From assembly GCA_039566865.1 (NCBI GenBank), contig CM076961.1:6781501-6845500 (forward strand): 64,000 bases of DNA. Reading direction: 5' to 3'. The notes under the pieces were generated by a model that ran no database searches, was not told where the DNA came from, and was given only the letters and a program-made list of their open reading frames with translations. This DNA comes from Aurelia coerulea (Eukaryota > Cnidaria > Scyphozoa > Semaeostomeae > Ulmaridae). The position numbers were made by a program, and so were the translations under genes. Position 1 is the first letter of the stretch; each line of letters starts with the position of its first letter. Positions 24,186-35,107 of this stretch are shown here, one piece after another.

Positions 24186-24487
24186 AAAAATTGAACGAGA
24201 CTTACCTGAAATGGAAGTTGAAGTTCGATTGTAATTCTACAAGTAATTGGTCAGGAACGGAGAAGTCACGTGAGAACGCATGCGCAAGTTCCCAAGCATC
24301 AGTCTTTAAATTTTGCGAAGCACGAAAAAAGAAAACCCCAATGGGATGGGAGATTGTAAACGCTTCCTTAACTATCAATTATGAATAGTTAGTGGGTGGG
24401 TGACTTCTCCATTCCTGACCAATTACTTGCAGAATTACAATCGAACTTCAACTTCCCTTTCAGGTAAGTCTCGTTCAATTTTTCATT
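24186..24487. repeat. internal complementary / hairpin region of the DIRS element
   Basis: The arms of about 85 bases (from AAATTGAACGAGACTTACC) are nearly perfect reverse complements around a loop. The loop carries the 43-base block complementary to the far end of the element (28716-28758). Confidence 0.75.
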
Positions 24488-24636
24488 CTACTACGTAATT
24501 GGTCTACGTCACGGAGAAGTCACGTGAGATTTCAAAGATTTTGGTGTTGAGCAAGAAAACAGAATATAATGCAACATTTGAGATTTGATCATCATAACAC
24601 AACATATGTCATTCCTCAATGTTAGCAAGCAATTCC

Positions 24637-25820
24637 TCAATGTATAGCAAGCAATCTATTTGCAAAACTTTCTGATTTAACCAAAGGTTTATTGTAACAT
24701 TTTCTGAAAGTCTCAGCTCCAGACCAACCTGCAGCAGACAAAATGTCTTCAATAGGCACATTCAATGACTTTGCAGCTGAAGTAGCAGCAGCTCGAACAC
24801 TGTGAGATTTATATACTATAATGTCTATGCCTGACAATCTCAGAGTTTCTTTCAACCATCTACTGACAGTTGACGTTGCTACTGCATTGTGTGGCTTACA
24901 GAAACTTATCAATAGTTTGGTATTACCACCACGCAATGTTTTTGTTCTAGCAATATATTCTCTCAAACAAGCAAGAACGCACAAAGGTTCTTCTGCATAT
25001 GCAGTAAATTCTACGACCCCAAAATGGCTGTTAGGTCGAGTAGTTTTCAGAAGTTCTTTAATTTCAAATATGCACCTGTTTTCTGTCAAATGCATATTAC
25101 TGATGTTCAATGCATTAATTGTCTGACATCTCTGACCAGAAATAAGTGTCATGAGCATGACAGTTTTCAATTAAGACATTTCAAATCCAATTCTTTCATT
25201 GGATGCCACTTCTCTATGTATCTAAGAACGACAGAGACATCCCAGATTTCTTTGTACCTTGGAAGTGCAGGTCTTTGCGCAAACACTCCTTTCATAAATC
25301 TTGATACTAATGAGTTACTACCAAAATTTTCTCCATCTTGAAGTTGCATAAGGGTTGACAGTGCAGATCTTGCAGTATTGATTGAACTGTATGACAGTCC
25401 ATCATCATATAATTCTGCTAGAAAATTTATACCTTCAATCACATTACTTGAAATTGGATCCATTTTCCTCTTACAGCAATACCTTTCCCATTTTTTGAGG
25501 TATACTCTGTACTGCTTTTGAGTGCCACATCGCCATGACTGTTCGACAATATGGGAAGCAGTCTTTGATATTCCTTTTGTTTCCAATAATCCCCTGATAT
25601 ATGGCATAACAGGAGTTGCAATTGCTTCTGAAGTGGATGGACTGCTGTTGGATCTGCTGGCAGATACAGCGTCTCTTTTCTCCTGGGTAATAGAATTGGT
25701 GAAGCAATTAACATAGTTGTAAAGTAAGGCCACCAGGTCTGCATTGGCCAAAGTGGTACTACTAACAAGCCTGTTGCCTTGTCTTGCTGTATTTTTGTCA
25801 ACGTTTTTTGAATTATGCAA
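24637..25820 (-). pseudogene. DIRS tyrosine recombinase (one frameshift)
   Basis: The N-terminal SAM-like part (RCGTQKQYRVYLKKWERYC, then LSYSSINTARSALSTLMQL) lies in 25167-25820. The catalytic part lies in 24637-25170: first arginine in LISGQRCQTINALN, HSVRAAATSAA box (H-x-x-R), and the nucleophile tyrosine in ETFRKCYNKP. A single-base shift near 25170 (within a TTAATTGAAA stretch) separates the halves. All four expected catalytic positions (R, H, R, Y) are visible. The enzyme integrates the circular cDNA. The upstream frame overlaps the RNase H frame by about 380 bases in another phase, normal for DIRS. Confidence 0.85.
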
Positions 25821-26533
25821 AAAGGAGGAAATGCATAAAATAGGTGGGAAGTCCAGGACATATGAAATGCATTAACTGCTATTGATCCAGGATCAGGCTT
25901 AAATGAAACATATGTTTCATTCTTATGATTCAGCCTTGATGCAAACAAATCGATAGATGGTGATAATCCAAGAGTATCAACAGCCTGACGATACATCTGT
26001 GTATTTAGAGACCATTCGGTTTCTCTAGGTTTTATCCTCGATTGTAAGTCAGCTTCGACATTCAGTTTCCCTGGAATGTGTACGGTAGTTACCCAAGCAT
26101 TGTGGTCAAGGCATAAGTTCCAAATAGCTTTAACAAGGTTATTAATAAGCTTAGAATGGCAAGTGCCCATTTTATTAATGCATGCCACAACAGTGGTATT
26201 ATCTACCATGAGTTTAACTGGTTTGTTTGCAAGAGAACTCATAAAAGTTTTCAATGCAAAATATGCTGCAAGCATTTCTAAATAATTGATATGATGTGCA
26301 GCTTCCTCAGGGGTCCAGTTTCCTCCCGTTCCTTGGCCCATGCATGTGCTTCCCCAACCTACAAGTGATGCATCACTGCTAATAGTAATATGTGGGTTTC
26401 CATGGCTAATTTCATTGAAACTATGTGGCAGTGTATCTATCCACCATTGTAACTCAACTTTAGCCTCTGCTGAGAGGGACATTTTCTTATCAAAATTACC
26501 TTTCATTTTCCTTAGACCTTCTGTCTTATCCAT
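25439..26533 (-). pseudogene. DIRS RNase H and C-terminal pol domain
   Basis: 364 codons. RNase H acidic residues appear in ITISSDASLVGWG, INYLEMLAAYFALK, LMVDNTTVVACIN and NVEADLQSR. After it comes the DIRS-typical domain LSPSIDLFASRLNHK and PDPGSIAVNAFHMSW. It is joined to the RT frame through a run of seven T (minus strand) near 26570, where one extra T would restore a single pol frame, so the break is a one-base indel. It degrades the RNA strand during cDNA synthesis. Confidence 0.85.
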
Positions 26534-26535
26534 CT

Positions 26536-27618
26536 CTAACGAATTATAATGTAGGGGACCAAAAAAACCCCTGGGAAACTAGAGACCATTAAACCTATTA
26601 CTCTAGCAACATCCCGAATTACTGGATTTTGTTTTGCTAATAATGCACAACATGCCTGCTTGATAGCATTGTTTCTATCTGGGGTAAGAAGAATTCTCAT
26701 ACTAACAGAATCTAGAATGAATCCAAGAAATGTAACCTTTTGCTTGGGTTCAAAAATAGATTTAGAGGGGTGAATAACAAACCCAAGCTTATCAAGTAAT
26801 TTTATAGTATCAATAATATTTGATAAGCAGTCCTCATAGTCATCACCTTGAAGGTATGAATCATCAATGTATGACACAGACAGTTGTCCCTGTTGTCTCA
26901 AATAGCAATGCGCAGGCTTCATAAGTTTAGTAAACTTTCTGGGACAAAGTGCAAGACCATTAGGAAAGCAGGTAAACTTATAAACTTTCCCTTTCCAAAT
27001 AAATTTCAGAAATGTTTGCTGTTCCTTGCAAATAGGAACTGAATAATATGCATCTTTAAGATCAATAGATGCCATAAAACAGTTAGGTTTCATCATATTT
27101 ACAGCTGACCAAATAGTATCCATTTTAAAATGGTGATACACAACAAATTTGTTCAGCTTTTTAAGATTTAAAACCATGCGAAAAGATCCATCCTTTTTAC
27201 TTCTCAAAAATATAGGTGAGATAAACTCACCATGTTCTTGTGAAGATAGCACAATAACTTTTTTGTCAAGTAATGAAGATATTTCTTCATCCACATGTCT
27301 CTGATTTTCATCAGCAATATGTGTTTTCAAACATGGCGCTAACTGAATTGGTAATTGATTAAATTCAATATGCATACCATAAGCAGTATCAAGAATTTCT
27401 TGATCTGAAGTCAATTTTCTCCACAACAGAGAAGCATCTGCGATGCAACCTGCCTGGAAACTGTCCTTCCTTTCATTTAAGTATTTCAATAAATGAGGAA
27501 GATAAGTATTGTAATTGCTTACGTTGACGCATTCTAATATTTGGGAGCTGTCTTCCATTGGTTCTGTTGGTTCCCACTTCCCCTTGGCCTTGTCTGTGTT
27601 TGAGATGCTCCTTGCCAT
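26536..27618 (-). pseudogene. DIRS reverse transcriptase
   Basis: 360 codons covering RT fingers and palm. Recognisable are the KKVIVLSSQEHGEFISPIFL and FRMVLNLKKLNKFV blocks, MASIDLKDAYYSVPI (first catalytic aspartate), FTCFPNGLALCPRKFTKLM, and the active-site YIDDSYLQGDD. It ends LGFILDSVSM...FPGVF before the frameshift. The active-site aspartates are intact. It starts inside the end of ORF1 in another frame. Only the T-run indel at its 3' end spoils an otherwise well-preserved enzyme, suggesting fairly recent insertion. Confidence 0.88.
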
Positions 27619-28664
27619 TGTTTTTGTCTGTGATGGGGCTGGCGGCCTCGTCCCAAAAAATTCTGAGAGGCAAATGATTTTCCAGGCTGGTTTCCATCTC
27701 TATTGAAAGGTTCCTTGTTCCCAGGCTGATTTTGATAGTTGTTTTTCTTGTTGCTGGTTGCACGACTGATTTTGTTTGATGCAGTGATGTTGGTTATCCT
27801 GGTTTGCAGGTCATCCTCGTTTCCAAAAAGGTAATCAGTTACAGGAATGTGAGTGGAACATAGTGAATAAAAATCTTCACTCAAATGTGGGCGAATATTG
27901 TCCCGCCTTAGCTGGGCAAGATCCCCACTCACATGGCCTAGCAGTGCAAGGCTGTCTGCATTCGTTTGAATAAGCTCCTCCACATTTACGGCTTTGTTCT
28001 CTACACGAGCCTTCAGCAGTAACTGTGTGGATTGAGCAATGGCACTCCCTGCACTTGCTAAAACTTTCTGAGGCTGCGAGATTTTCAAATCCTCCCCTCC
28101 AACCTTTCGCTCTAACTTTGCCCAAATCTCTTTGTTAACACGTGGAGCTACCAGGGTTTTGCAATTTTCAGGCCTCGTGTATTTGTCTGCTTTTTCCTTC
28201 AACTGTTTTTCGGTTAGCTTTTGATGCCACCGTTTTGTGATGATCGACTCGAGTTTGTCTTCCACAGGTTTTGAGGTTTCTTCCTTGTCCTCAAAAGACT
28301 TAGACAGATTTTCCAAAAATTCATCCTTAGCAGATTTATCATCTGCCCTTTGCCCCGCTCCTAGCAGTGTTTCACTATCGGAGCAATGTCCTGATTCAGG
28401 ACCTGGGGTACCTTCATTCGACAGTTTCTGTCGTTTGTGGGCAGATTCTGCCAAGCCTTTCGTTGACCCTTGTTTGCCTGACGAGCCTGGTTCAGGTTCA
28501 TCTGGCTCATGCAGGCGTTTCATTGATTCACCGAGCATTTTCATGTTGTCGTTCATCGTTCTCAATATCATTGCCAAGTCTTCTTTGTCTTGTCCTACTT
28601 TGTCATCAGCTACTATGTAGTCTTCTTGAAGTAGATCTTCGTCTGTTTCGTGGTTATCGTCCAT
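27534..28664 (-). CDS. DIRS ORF1 (gag-like) protein
   Basis: The open frame extends from 28748, but the ATG at 28664 (MDDNHETDEDLLQEDY) lies just inside the terminal inverted repeat and is the more plausible start, giving 376 codons. Acidic, highly charged N-terminus. A middle part (IWAKLERKVGGEDLKISQPQ, ASAGSAIAQSTQLLLKAR) typical of DIRS ORF1 proteins. A basic, Gln/Asn/Arg-rich C-terminus (RGRQPHHRQKQWQG) is suited to RNA binding. Probable role: nucleocapsid-like packaging of element RNA. No zinc knuckle is seen. The frame has no stops, unlike the pol frames. Confidence 0.75.
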   Translation of the reverse strand: MDDNHETDEDLLQEDYIVADDKVGQDKEDLAMILRTMNDNMKMLGESMKRLHEPDEPEPGSSGKQGSTKGLAESAHKRQKLSNEGTPGPESGHCSDSETLLGAGQRADDKSAKDEFLENLSKSFEDKEETSKPVEDKLESIITKRWHQKLTEKQLKEKADKYTRPENCKTLVAPRVNKEIWAKLERKVGGEDLKISQPQKVLASAGSAIAQSTQLLLKARVENKAVNVEELIQTNADSLALLGHVSGDLAQLRRDNIRPHLSEDFYSLCSTHIPVTDYLFGNEDDLQTRITNITASNKISRATSNKKNNYQNQPGNKEPFNRDGNQPGKSFASQNFLGRGRQPHHRQKQWQGASQTQTRPRGSGNQQNQWKTAPKY

Positions 28665-29309
28665 TTTTTGTTTGCTTCGAAAAGACGTCCTAATACTTGG
28701 TTTCTCAGCACGCAACTGATGCTTGGGAACTTGCGCATGCGTTCTCACGTGACTTCTCCGTGACGTAGACCAATTACGTAGTAGAATAGGAAATTATAAA
28801 ACAACTTTGACTGACATAACCCCCGTTTCAGCAAGTACTTTCGTTGATGGTAACTATTGGCAGTGAGTTTAAAGTAGGTAATAGAGAAAGTTAGCAAAGA
28901 AATTTTCTCGTATGTTTGATGGAAATGATCCCTTTAATGCACGAAATAGGAAATTATGTGAAATTGGCACCGATTGAAGGTTCGACCCCCGTCTTTTTAA
29001 GGTATGAAATAAAAATTTTATACATTCTACTATCACCTTGCCACAAAAATTCCTTTTAACTGCGATAATCATAACAAAATCATGTCACTTTGATGCAGGA
29101 AAACAATAGGTAGAGTAAAGGCTACAGTACGTGTAATTCAGACAAGGGCTCTAACCCCCGTTTTGGAAAATGCCCATATTTGGTAAACGCAGCAGGTATT
29201 CGCCATTTACCAAAAATTTTCTCATTACCAGAGGTAGCTAAATATCATAGTTGCACAAAGTTCGGAGAGATGTTACCCTTGCCGTATTCTCTGCCTGGTC
29301 TATCAGATT

Positions 29310-30300
29310 AGTCCTGTTTTAAGGCCCATTGAGTGTTGAGGTATGATGTTACATGGGAGTAGCCACCACTCTTTCTCATAGAGCAGGAAATGCATTCATC
29401 CGTGAAGAAGTGTTAACCATTAACAGACACTTTAAGCATAATATTTTCATCTATATATGCTTTGAACAATATATTGGCAGTGAAGAAACAATAAGATGGA
29501 TACTATAGGTGCGGATGAAGAACGAACGAGAAATAGACAAAAATTTGATGTTTTTAGCACACTAAGGCCTTTGAAGTCATTACTATCATCAGAGTATGAC
29601 TGACAAACTGAATTGAAATTCTTATAGTAGTACTGAGAATAACATGTTTACAAAATAACAGACGAGTGAGAATAGTGTTAAGTTAATGTGTCAATTGAGG
29701 ATTGCGTGTCCTGCTTTGAATAGTTTTTCTTCATAGGTGGTCAGAAATTTCGAGGAACTTAATGACATGAACGCAAAGACTTTGAAAAAGGGTTCTTTCA
29801 AGTTATTATGTTTATTTCCACATTGAAAAACATGTCTTGGAAAGATACACAACGAGACTCCAGACCGTGACTCTGAAATGTGGTTGTTCATTTTGCTTTG
29901 AACAAAATGGACACATATGAAGTCACCTATGAAGAATTTTTATGTGGATGCAAATTACCAGCCTTTTCATGACTTTTTTTTATATCAACATATGCTAACC
30001 ATTCCATTAGCAGGTAATCTAAGCTTAATATTTCGTTGTTATAATGGAGATGATGAAACAAAACAAGAAACAATTTCTCATTAAATGACCAAAACACTAT
30101 ACAAAATACTTATATAAAGAACCAGCATTAGTTCCTCAATCACTTCTTTTGTGAAGAGTGTTTGTTCACGTTCACTTGTGAATCGTTCCATCAATGCTTC
30201 AACAACCGATATAAGTATTGCTGCAATCTCTTTGATGATCATAATATCAAATGGAAAGGAGAATTGAGATGGGTAATGAAAACCCAAGCTGAATATAATC
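29310..30300. other. unassigned intron sequence
   Basis: No repeat or coding family recognised between the TIR element and the next gene fragment. Confidence 0.4.
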
Positions 30301-30309
30301 CTTCTCAGG

Positions 30310-31240
30310 TTCTTTTGGGACAAAAATGTGCAGCAGATATAGAAAGATGCTAACCAAAAGGCCAGTTGAAACACGGCCATCATCTTCCAGCTCATCTGCA
30401 GAGGATGAAGGGGAAATCCAAGGGGAAAGGTGGACCAATCTGAAAATGATATTGATGATAGTTTTATATATATTTCCTGATGCAGAATTGGGTACGATCA
30501 ATATATCACTTGAGCTCATTAGAGTTAGCCCATTCAACGAGAAAGGAAACAACAACATCATATGTTTCAAGTGAGAAGCAGAGGGTACAGGAAGCCATGT
30601 AAGCAAATATTGATGCAGCACTAGCACCACATACAAGCACTCCACAATGCAAAGAGAATTTCAGAAAAGGAAGATGCAGAAGAGATAGTTCAGTCCCTTG
30701 TTAGAAAGTATCAGCATTCTGCCAACAGAAGTGAGAAGATGTCAATTCTAACAATTTTTGCACCTTCCTGGAGCCGTAGAAAAATGATGTCAGAGTTTGG
30801 CTGTTCAAATAGAATGGCAACATGAGCAAAAGCATCTTCCTTTGGAAAATGACAATCTCCCCCCTCCCTAATTCCAAAAGTTGCCAATGCTTTTGAAGAT
30901 GACAAAGCGGAGGCAGTTAATGCATTTTATTACCATGATAATAGCAGTAGAACAGTGCCGGGAAAGAAAGATTGTTTGGGCATTAATGTTCAGGAAAATA
31001 AAATTAAAGTGTAGAAATAACTCATTCTTGCTAAACTAAAGTCTTTGCACATTTTAAGCAGAAGTATCCAGACAAGAAAAGAGGCTTTTCTAAATTTGCT
31101 ATGATGTGTCCAAAAGAGTGTGCTCTTGCAGGTGCTAGTGGTGCAGGTGCTAGTGGTGCAGGTGCTAGTGGTGCAGGTGCTAGTGGTGCAGGTGCAGGTG
31201 CAGGTGCTTCTAGGTGCTGTGCAACAATTCTCTGAGATAG
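30310..31240 (+). pseudogene. relic of an unnamed protein-coding family
   Basis: Plus-strand segments in changing frames look like one protein: LTKRPVETRPSSSSSSAEDE (about 30350), KYQHSANRSEKMSILTIFAP and RRKMMSEFGCSNRMAT (about 30700-30820), FYYHDNSSRTVPGKKDC (about 30925), and FSKFAMMCPKECVLAGASG (about 31090-31140). I recall similar unannotated proteins in invertebrate genomes, but no function can be given. Several stops show it is dead. The 3' end breaks into a 15-base tandem repeat. Confidence 0.4.
31126..31214 (+). repeat. 15-base minisatellite within a coding relic
   Basis: Four tandem units of GGTGCTAGTGGTGCA followed by shorter GGTGCA units. In the frame of the relic they read GASGA repeats. 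Confidence 0.8.
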
Positions 31241-31559
31241 TTAAAAGCACCACTTGGGTTTTACAGGTTTTAAACCCTTAAAGACTGGATCTGATACTAC
31301 ATTTTACGATTGTTGGTAATCTTGGATTGTCTGAATCTGGCTTAGGTCGTTTTTGATCGTTTAGTGGTGGTTGTGGCTCGTTTTGGGTGGTTTTTGGATT
31401 TGTCCACCTTTTTTAAGGACATACATAAAGTTCAATGCTGAAACAGAAAAAGCTTAATTGTTTTGGATTTGATTATTAAAACTGTATTAAGTATACAGAA
31501 AATAATTGTCCATCTAAGAGTACAGTACATCTAACAGTACAATGAGCTACCAGCAAGGT

Positions 31560-33131
31560 ATGTACCTTTAGTAACTGAAATCGAACAATCTAAGCAGCGC
31601 CTTACTCTCTACAGCAAAGCTATCCTGCTTGTAGATGGCACCTGCACACTGCAGATCAAAAATCCAAAAAAATATATGTGTTATGAAATCCCTTTAGTCG
31701 TTGTTAAGTGTAACTACATGCCACTTTTGGGCTCACAATCTTCTTGACAAATTCAACTGCTTAATGTAGAATATGATAACATTGATGAGCCTACTAAGAA
31801 TGTTTGCTTTAGTTGCAGCAGTGACTTTCCTCCCCAGTCAGCTGCATGGAAACCTTCCTCGTCTGCACAAGCAAATCTAGGCAAATCTACACAGCACATT
31901 GCTGGCCTTACCCCTGTTCATATTACGAACAATTATGCAGATTTGTTTGAAGGTTTTGGTCACATGCCAGGAACACTCTATTTAGATATTGATGAAACAG
32001 TCAAAGCAGTTGTCATGCCACCCCGTTATGTTCCATTTAGCCTGAAGAATAGACTAAAAGATGTCCTTGAAAGATTTGAAACTCTTGGGGTTATCACAAT
32101 AGTGACAAACCCCACTGACTGGGTTTCCAATCTTGTTGTCGCAGAGAAACCTAATGTAAAATTGCGGGTGTGCATTGACCCACAGCATCTGAACCAAGCC
32201 CTGTAAAGTAGTCATTATCCCCTGCCAATTATAGAGGATATCTTATCAGGCCTGGGTGATGTGAAAGTCTTCAGCAAAGTCGACCTCATGGAAGGATACC
32301 TGCAAATTGAATTGGATGATGAATCAATAGACCTCACAACCTTTCACACGCCAGGGGGAAGATAGAAATTCCTCAGAATGCCATCTGGCATCAAGCCAGC
32401 CAGTGAGCACTTCCAACAACGCTTTTACCAAGCACCTGGGGGCCTTACTGGAATTTATGCTGTTCCTGACGATGCACTCCATGAAAAATCATGATGAAAA
32501 CATGATTGCTCTTCTTGAGAGATAAAAAGAGCACCACATCAAACTGAATGCTGACAAAGTTCAATTCAAATGCGAGGAAATCCCCTTCATAGGCCATCTT
32601 CTAACTCTAGATGGGTTTAAAGCAGACCATGCACAAATCAAAGCCATTCTAGAGATGGAAAAACTAGGTGATGTGTCTAGAGTGCAGCGACTTATTGGCA
32701 TGGCTAAATACCTTGCAAAATTTTCGAGGAGCCTCTCTGACATATGTGAGCCCTTACGGGGACTCACCCACAAGACGCTGTTTGGTACTGGAACAGCGAA
32801 CCCGATGAAGCATTTCAAAACATAACAAATGCAGTCACAAAAGCACATGTGCTCAAATTCTTCGACCCACATTTGCAAATTGAAGGACAAGGTGATGCAT
32901 CCACTAAAGGCCTTGGATTTGTTCTATTACAAGATGGTAGGCCTCTCACGTACACCAGTAGGTCACTCACGAAATTATAGCTCAATCTAGAAAGAAGTAT
33001 TGGCCCAAGTTTTCAGAATGGAGCAGAATTACCAATGTGTTTATGGGCGTGAAACCCCCCTTCGACTGATCATCAACCGCTAGTCTCCATAGCCACAAAG
33101 CCACTGGCATCTGCACCAAAGAGGTTACAAT
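31560..33131 (+). mobile_element. Ty3/gypsy LTR retrotransposon pol relic, 5' part
   Basis: Read across frames: a protease-RT junction region (about 31570-31740), then the RT start LYLDIDETVKAVVMPPR and LKDVLERFETLGVI (31943-32206), KLRVCIDPQHLNQAL, a stop, LPIIEDILSGLGDVKVFSKVD, MPSGIKPASEHFQ, and the active site reduced to YAVPDD (about 32455). Connection domain (FIGHLLTLDGFKADHAQIKA) and RNase H (TKGLGFVLLQDGRPLTYTS) follow to 33120. Multiple stops. The RNase H part stops exactly at the 9-base duplication flanking the MULE-like insertion and resumes after 36530. No LTRs were identified. Confidence 0.8.
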
Positions 33132-33495
33132 GACAGAGCGGAAAAAATGCGCGCACGCGCACTAATGTTGCCTAAATCGAAGAATGGAAGTCAAAAACTC
33201 ACTCCGTCGAAATTCTGATCGAGCAATGAACATTACATGCTTTCGATCGTAAAATGCTTCGTTGCGGCAGTTTATTGAGGGAAGATATTGATTAAATGGT
33301 ACACATCTTGTTCAGTTTTCTTTCGTCTTTCTGTTAAAGGTAAAAACATTTATGTAAGCGAAATATTTCTCTGTCAAAATAGCTCAATGAAATTGCAAGT
33401 GACAGCTAGGACTGGCAATTTCTAACGTGTCGCCCCTATGAAAGTTCCAAACATAAGGCCGTTTCTTAACACATAAGGGATTCTATGCTTTTAGT

Positions 33496-33823
33496 CTAAG
33501 AGTTGGAGATGCCTCCACCATATATCAAGAGTTCTCTTGAATCCAAGGTTGTTCTTGCTCGCAACACTGAAAGAAGGTCGAGGTTTGATTAATTTCGAAA
33601 ATTTTCAACGTCCTCGAAATTTCACAACAGTGTTGATTCACGGCATGGACCTTATTTGGTGGAAATTGCTTGAAATCACTTACCAACGAATGAATTCTTG
33701 TTAAAACCAGTTGCAAAATTGGTGTATCCTCCAAATACAATATCTTTAGTCACAAATTGACCATTATTTGCAATGAATACCGGCAATGTTTCAAATAAAT
33801 CTAAAAAAATGGGCTTCCTCCAT
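33496..33823 (-). pseudogene. exon-intron fragment, copy in left TIR arm
   Basis: Mirror copy of the two-exon fragment at 35839-36165. Same GT-AG intron (donor ACTTAC complement at 33678-33683). A T-run of seven instead of six after the ATG puts the initiator ATG out of frame, but a longer upstream frame (LEHLQRLETWRKPIFLDLFE) reads through. Origin unknown. Confidence 0.5.
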
Positions 33824-34154
33824 GTTTCTAGTCGCTGGAGATGCTCCAAGTCGTCACTGAAACTCAACTTGACGCGTAAAGCACTTTGAGAATGATGTGA
33901 AAGATATACTCTGATTATTTAAAAATCAAAGGCATGCCTTTTCTAGAAAAGAATAAGCTTCTCCACAACTTCCTCTGGCCAAAACAATCCCAAAAAGTTA
34001 TGAGAATTTCGCAAGGAGAACACGCTATTTCTCTGGCGCGACACTGTATTCGAATTTCGAATCACAGAGGGGCAAATATAAAGTTTCACAAAGGTTTCAT
34101 CATAATTTTGAAAAATGTTTTTCAAAGAAGCCAAATGACAAATATTGTCGAAAT

Positions 34155-35107
34155 GAATCAAGTAAATAGCAGTTGAAATAACAGACGGAAGTCAAGTTGA
34201 GAAGGGAAAGAATCTAATCAAAAGTTAGGAAACACATAAAAAAATCAAGAAACTTTCTACCAGCAATGATCATTCAAGTTTCCCGAAAAAATAGTGAAAG
34301 TCTGCCTGGCTGTACGACCTTTGATATTTTTTTGGCCAAACTAATATTTCTTTTGCACTTTAGGCACTATTTTGAACAAAATATTTTTAGCGTAAAATGA
34401 ATAGCTTTCTCGCAGTTAATTTTTAGTAGGCTTTGGTACGTGCCCTTTTGTTGCAGAAACTTGCTTAGACAATCTGAAAAAATATGCCTGAAACACGGGC
34501 GGTTATAATTAAAGAATCGAAAGCATTTGACAAATCTTGCAAATATTAATATGATAATATTTTTCCTTGCCAATGCACCTCAGTAACATGATCTTTGGTA
34601 ACAGTTGTAGTCTTAACCATTTTAAGTTTTATTTCCCTGGGTACCAGAACCAAAAGAATTGAGAGGCAAAGAAAAGGAATAAAAATCCGAGCAACGAAGG
34701 ATAGAGGAGAAAAAAGGGATAAGATCTCTTGACATGCTCTGAACAAACAAAAATCAATATTCCTGTTTTAGGAGCAGGATGAAAAGATGTCACAGACAAC
34801 TTTCTGTCGTGTTTATTTATGATCACCTCACAGGAACGATGCATTGTATCAATTGTCCCAGAGCCTATCTCTCTCTTCCTATTTCTCCTTTCTTCCACAT
34901 ATTCCGCCCCGTCGCTCGCCGTTGCTTGTGTCCCGTCACTGAACAATCTTCAAGCATGCAAGATTTCTATTGCTCATTCCAAAACTGCAGTTGGGTAGAT
35001 TTCAAATTCTTTTTGAAGAAATTTGATATGTCAGTTTAGCGACCTTTTTCTCCATTTTTCTGAAAACGGTTCTAAATTCATAGCAGAGTGTAATCAAAAG
35101 CACAATG
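34155..35107. other. interior of the MULE-like element, no recognised gene
   Basis: Longest frame is minus 34629-34946 (105 codons, with GSGTIDTMHRSCEVIINKHD). It matches no family I know and is not a transposase. Confidence 0.4.

Larger units (their letters stand above)
24186..28789 (-). mobile_element. nearly complete DIRS retroelement nested in the TIR element
   Basis: Order on the minus strand: ORF1 (gag-like), RT, RNase H, tyrosine recombinase. A 44-base perfect inverted repeat links 24485-24528 and 28744-28787, and a 43-base one links 24260-24302 and 28716-28758. Next to the recombinase end is a hairpin with arms 24186-24271 and 24398-24487. Inverted termini plus an extra internal complementary region beside one end are the signature of DIRS-type replication through circular intermediates. 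No target duplication is expected and none is seen. Two single-base frameshifts are the main damage. Confidence 0.85.
21553..29303 (-). mobile_element. 7.7 kb element with about 500 bp TIRs carrying an XPG/PIN-like gene, interrupted by a DIRS element
   Basis: The left arm (about 21553-22065) and right arm (about 28806-29303) are close reverse complements, from ATAGACCAGGC...GAGAATACGGCAAGGG at the outer ends to ATGTCAGTCAAA at the inner ends. Without the DIRS insertion (about 24186-28789) the unit would be about 3.1 kb with one minus-strand gene (22180-24165) filling its interior. A single gene between long TIRs is the layout of an autonomous cut-and-paste DNA transposon. No clear target duplication was seen at the edges. 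Confidence 0.7.

Noticed and set aside
30990..31253. Minus-strand Cys/Thr-rich repetitive frame
   Set aside because: Antisense reading of the 15-base minisatellite.
33525..33740. 71-codon frame repeated at 35921-36136 taken as a conserved protein
   Set aside because: It reads across the predicted intron and is duplicated only because it lies in the two TIR arms; the spliced frame is the better model.
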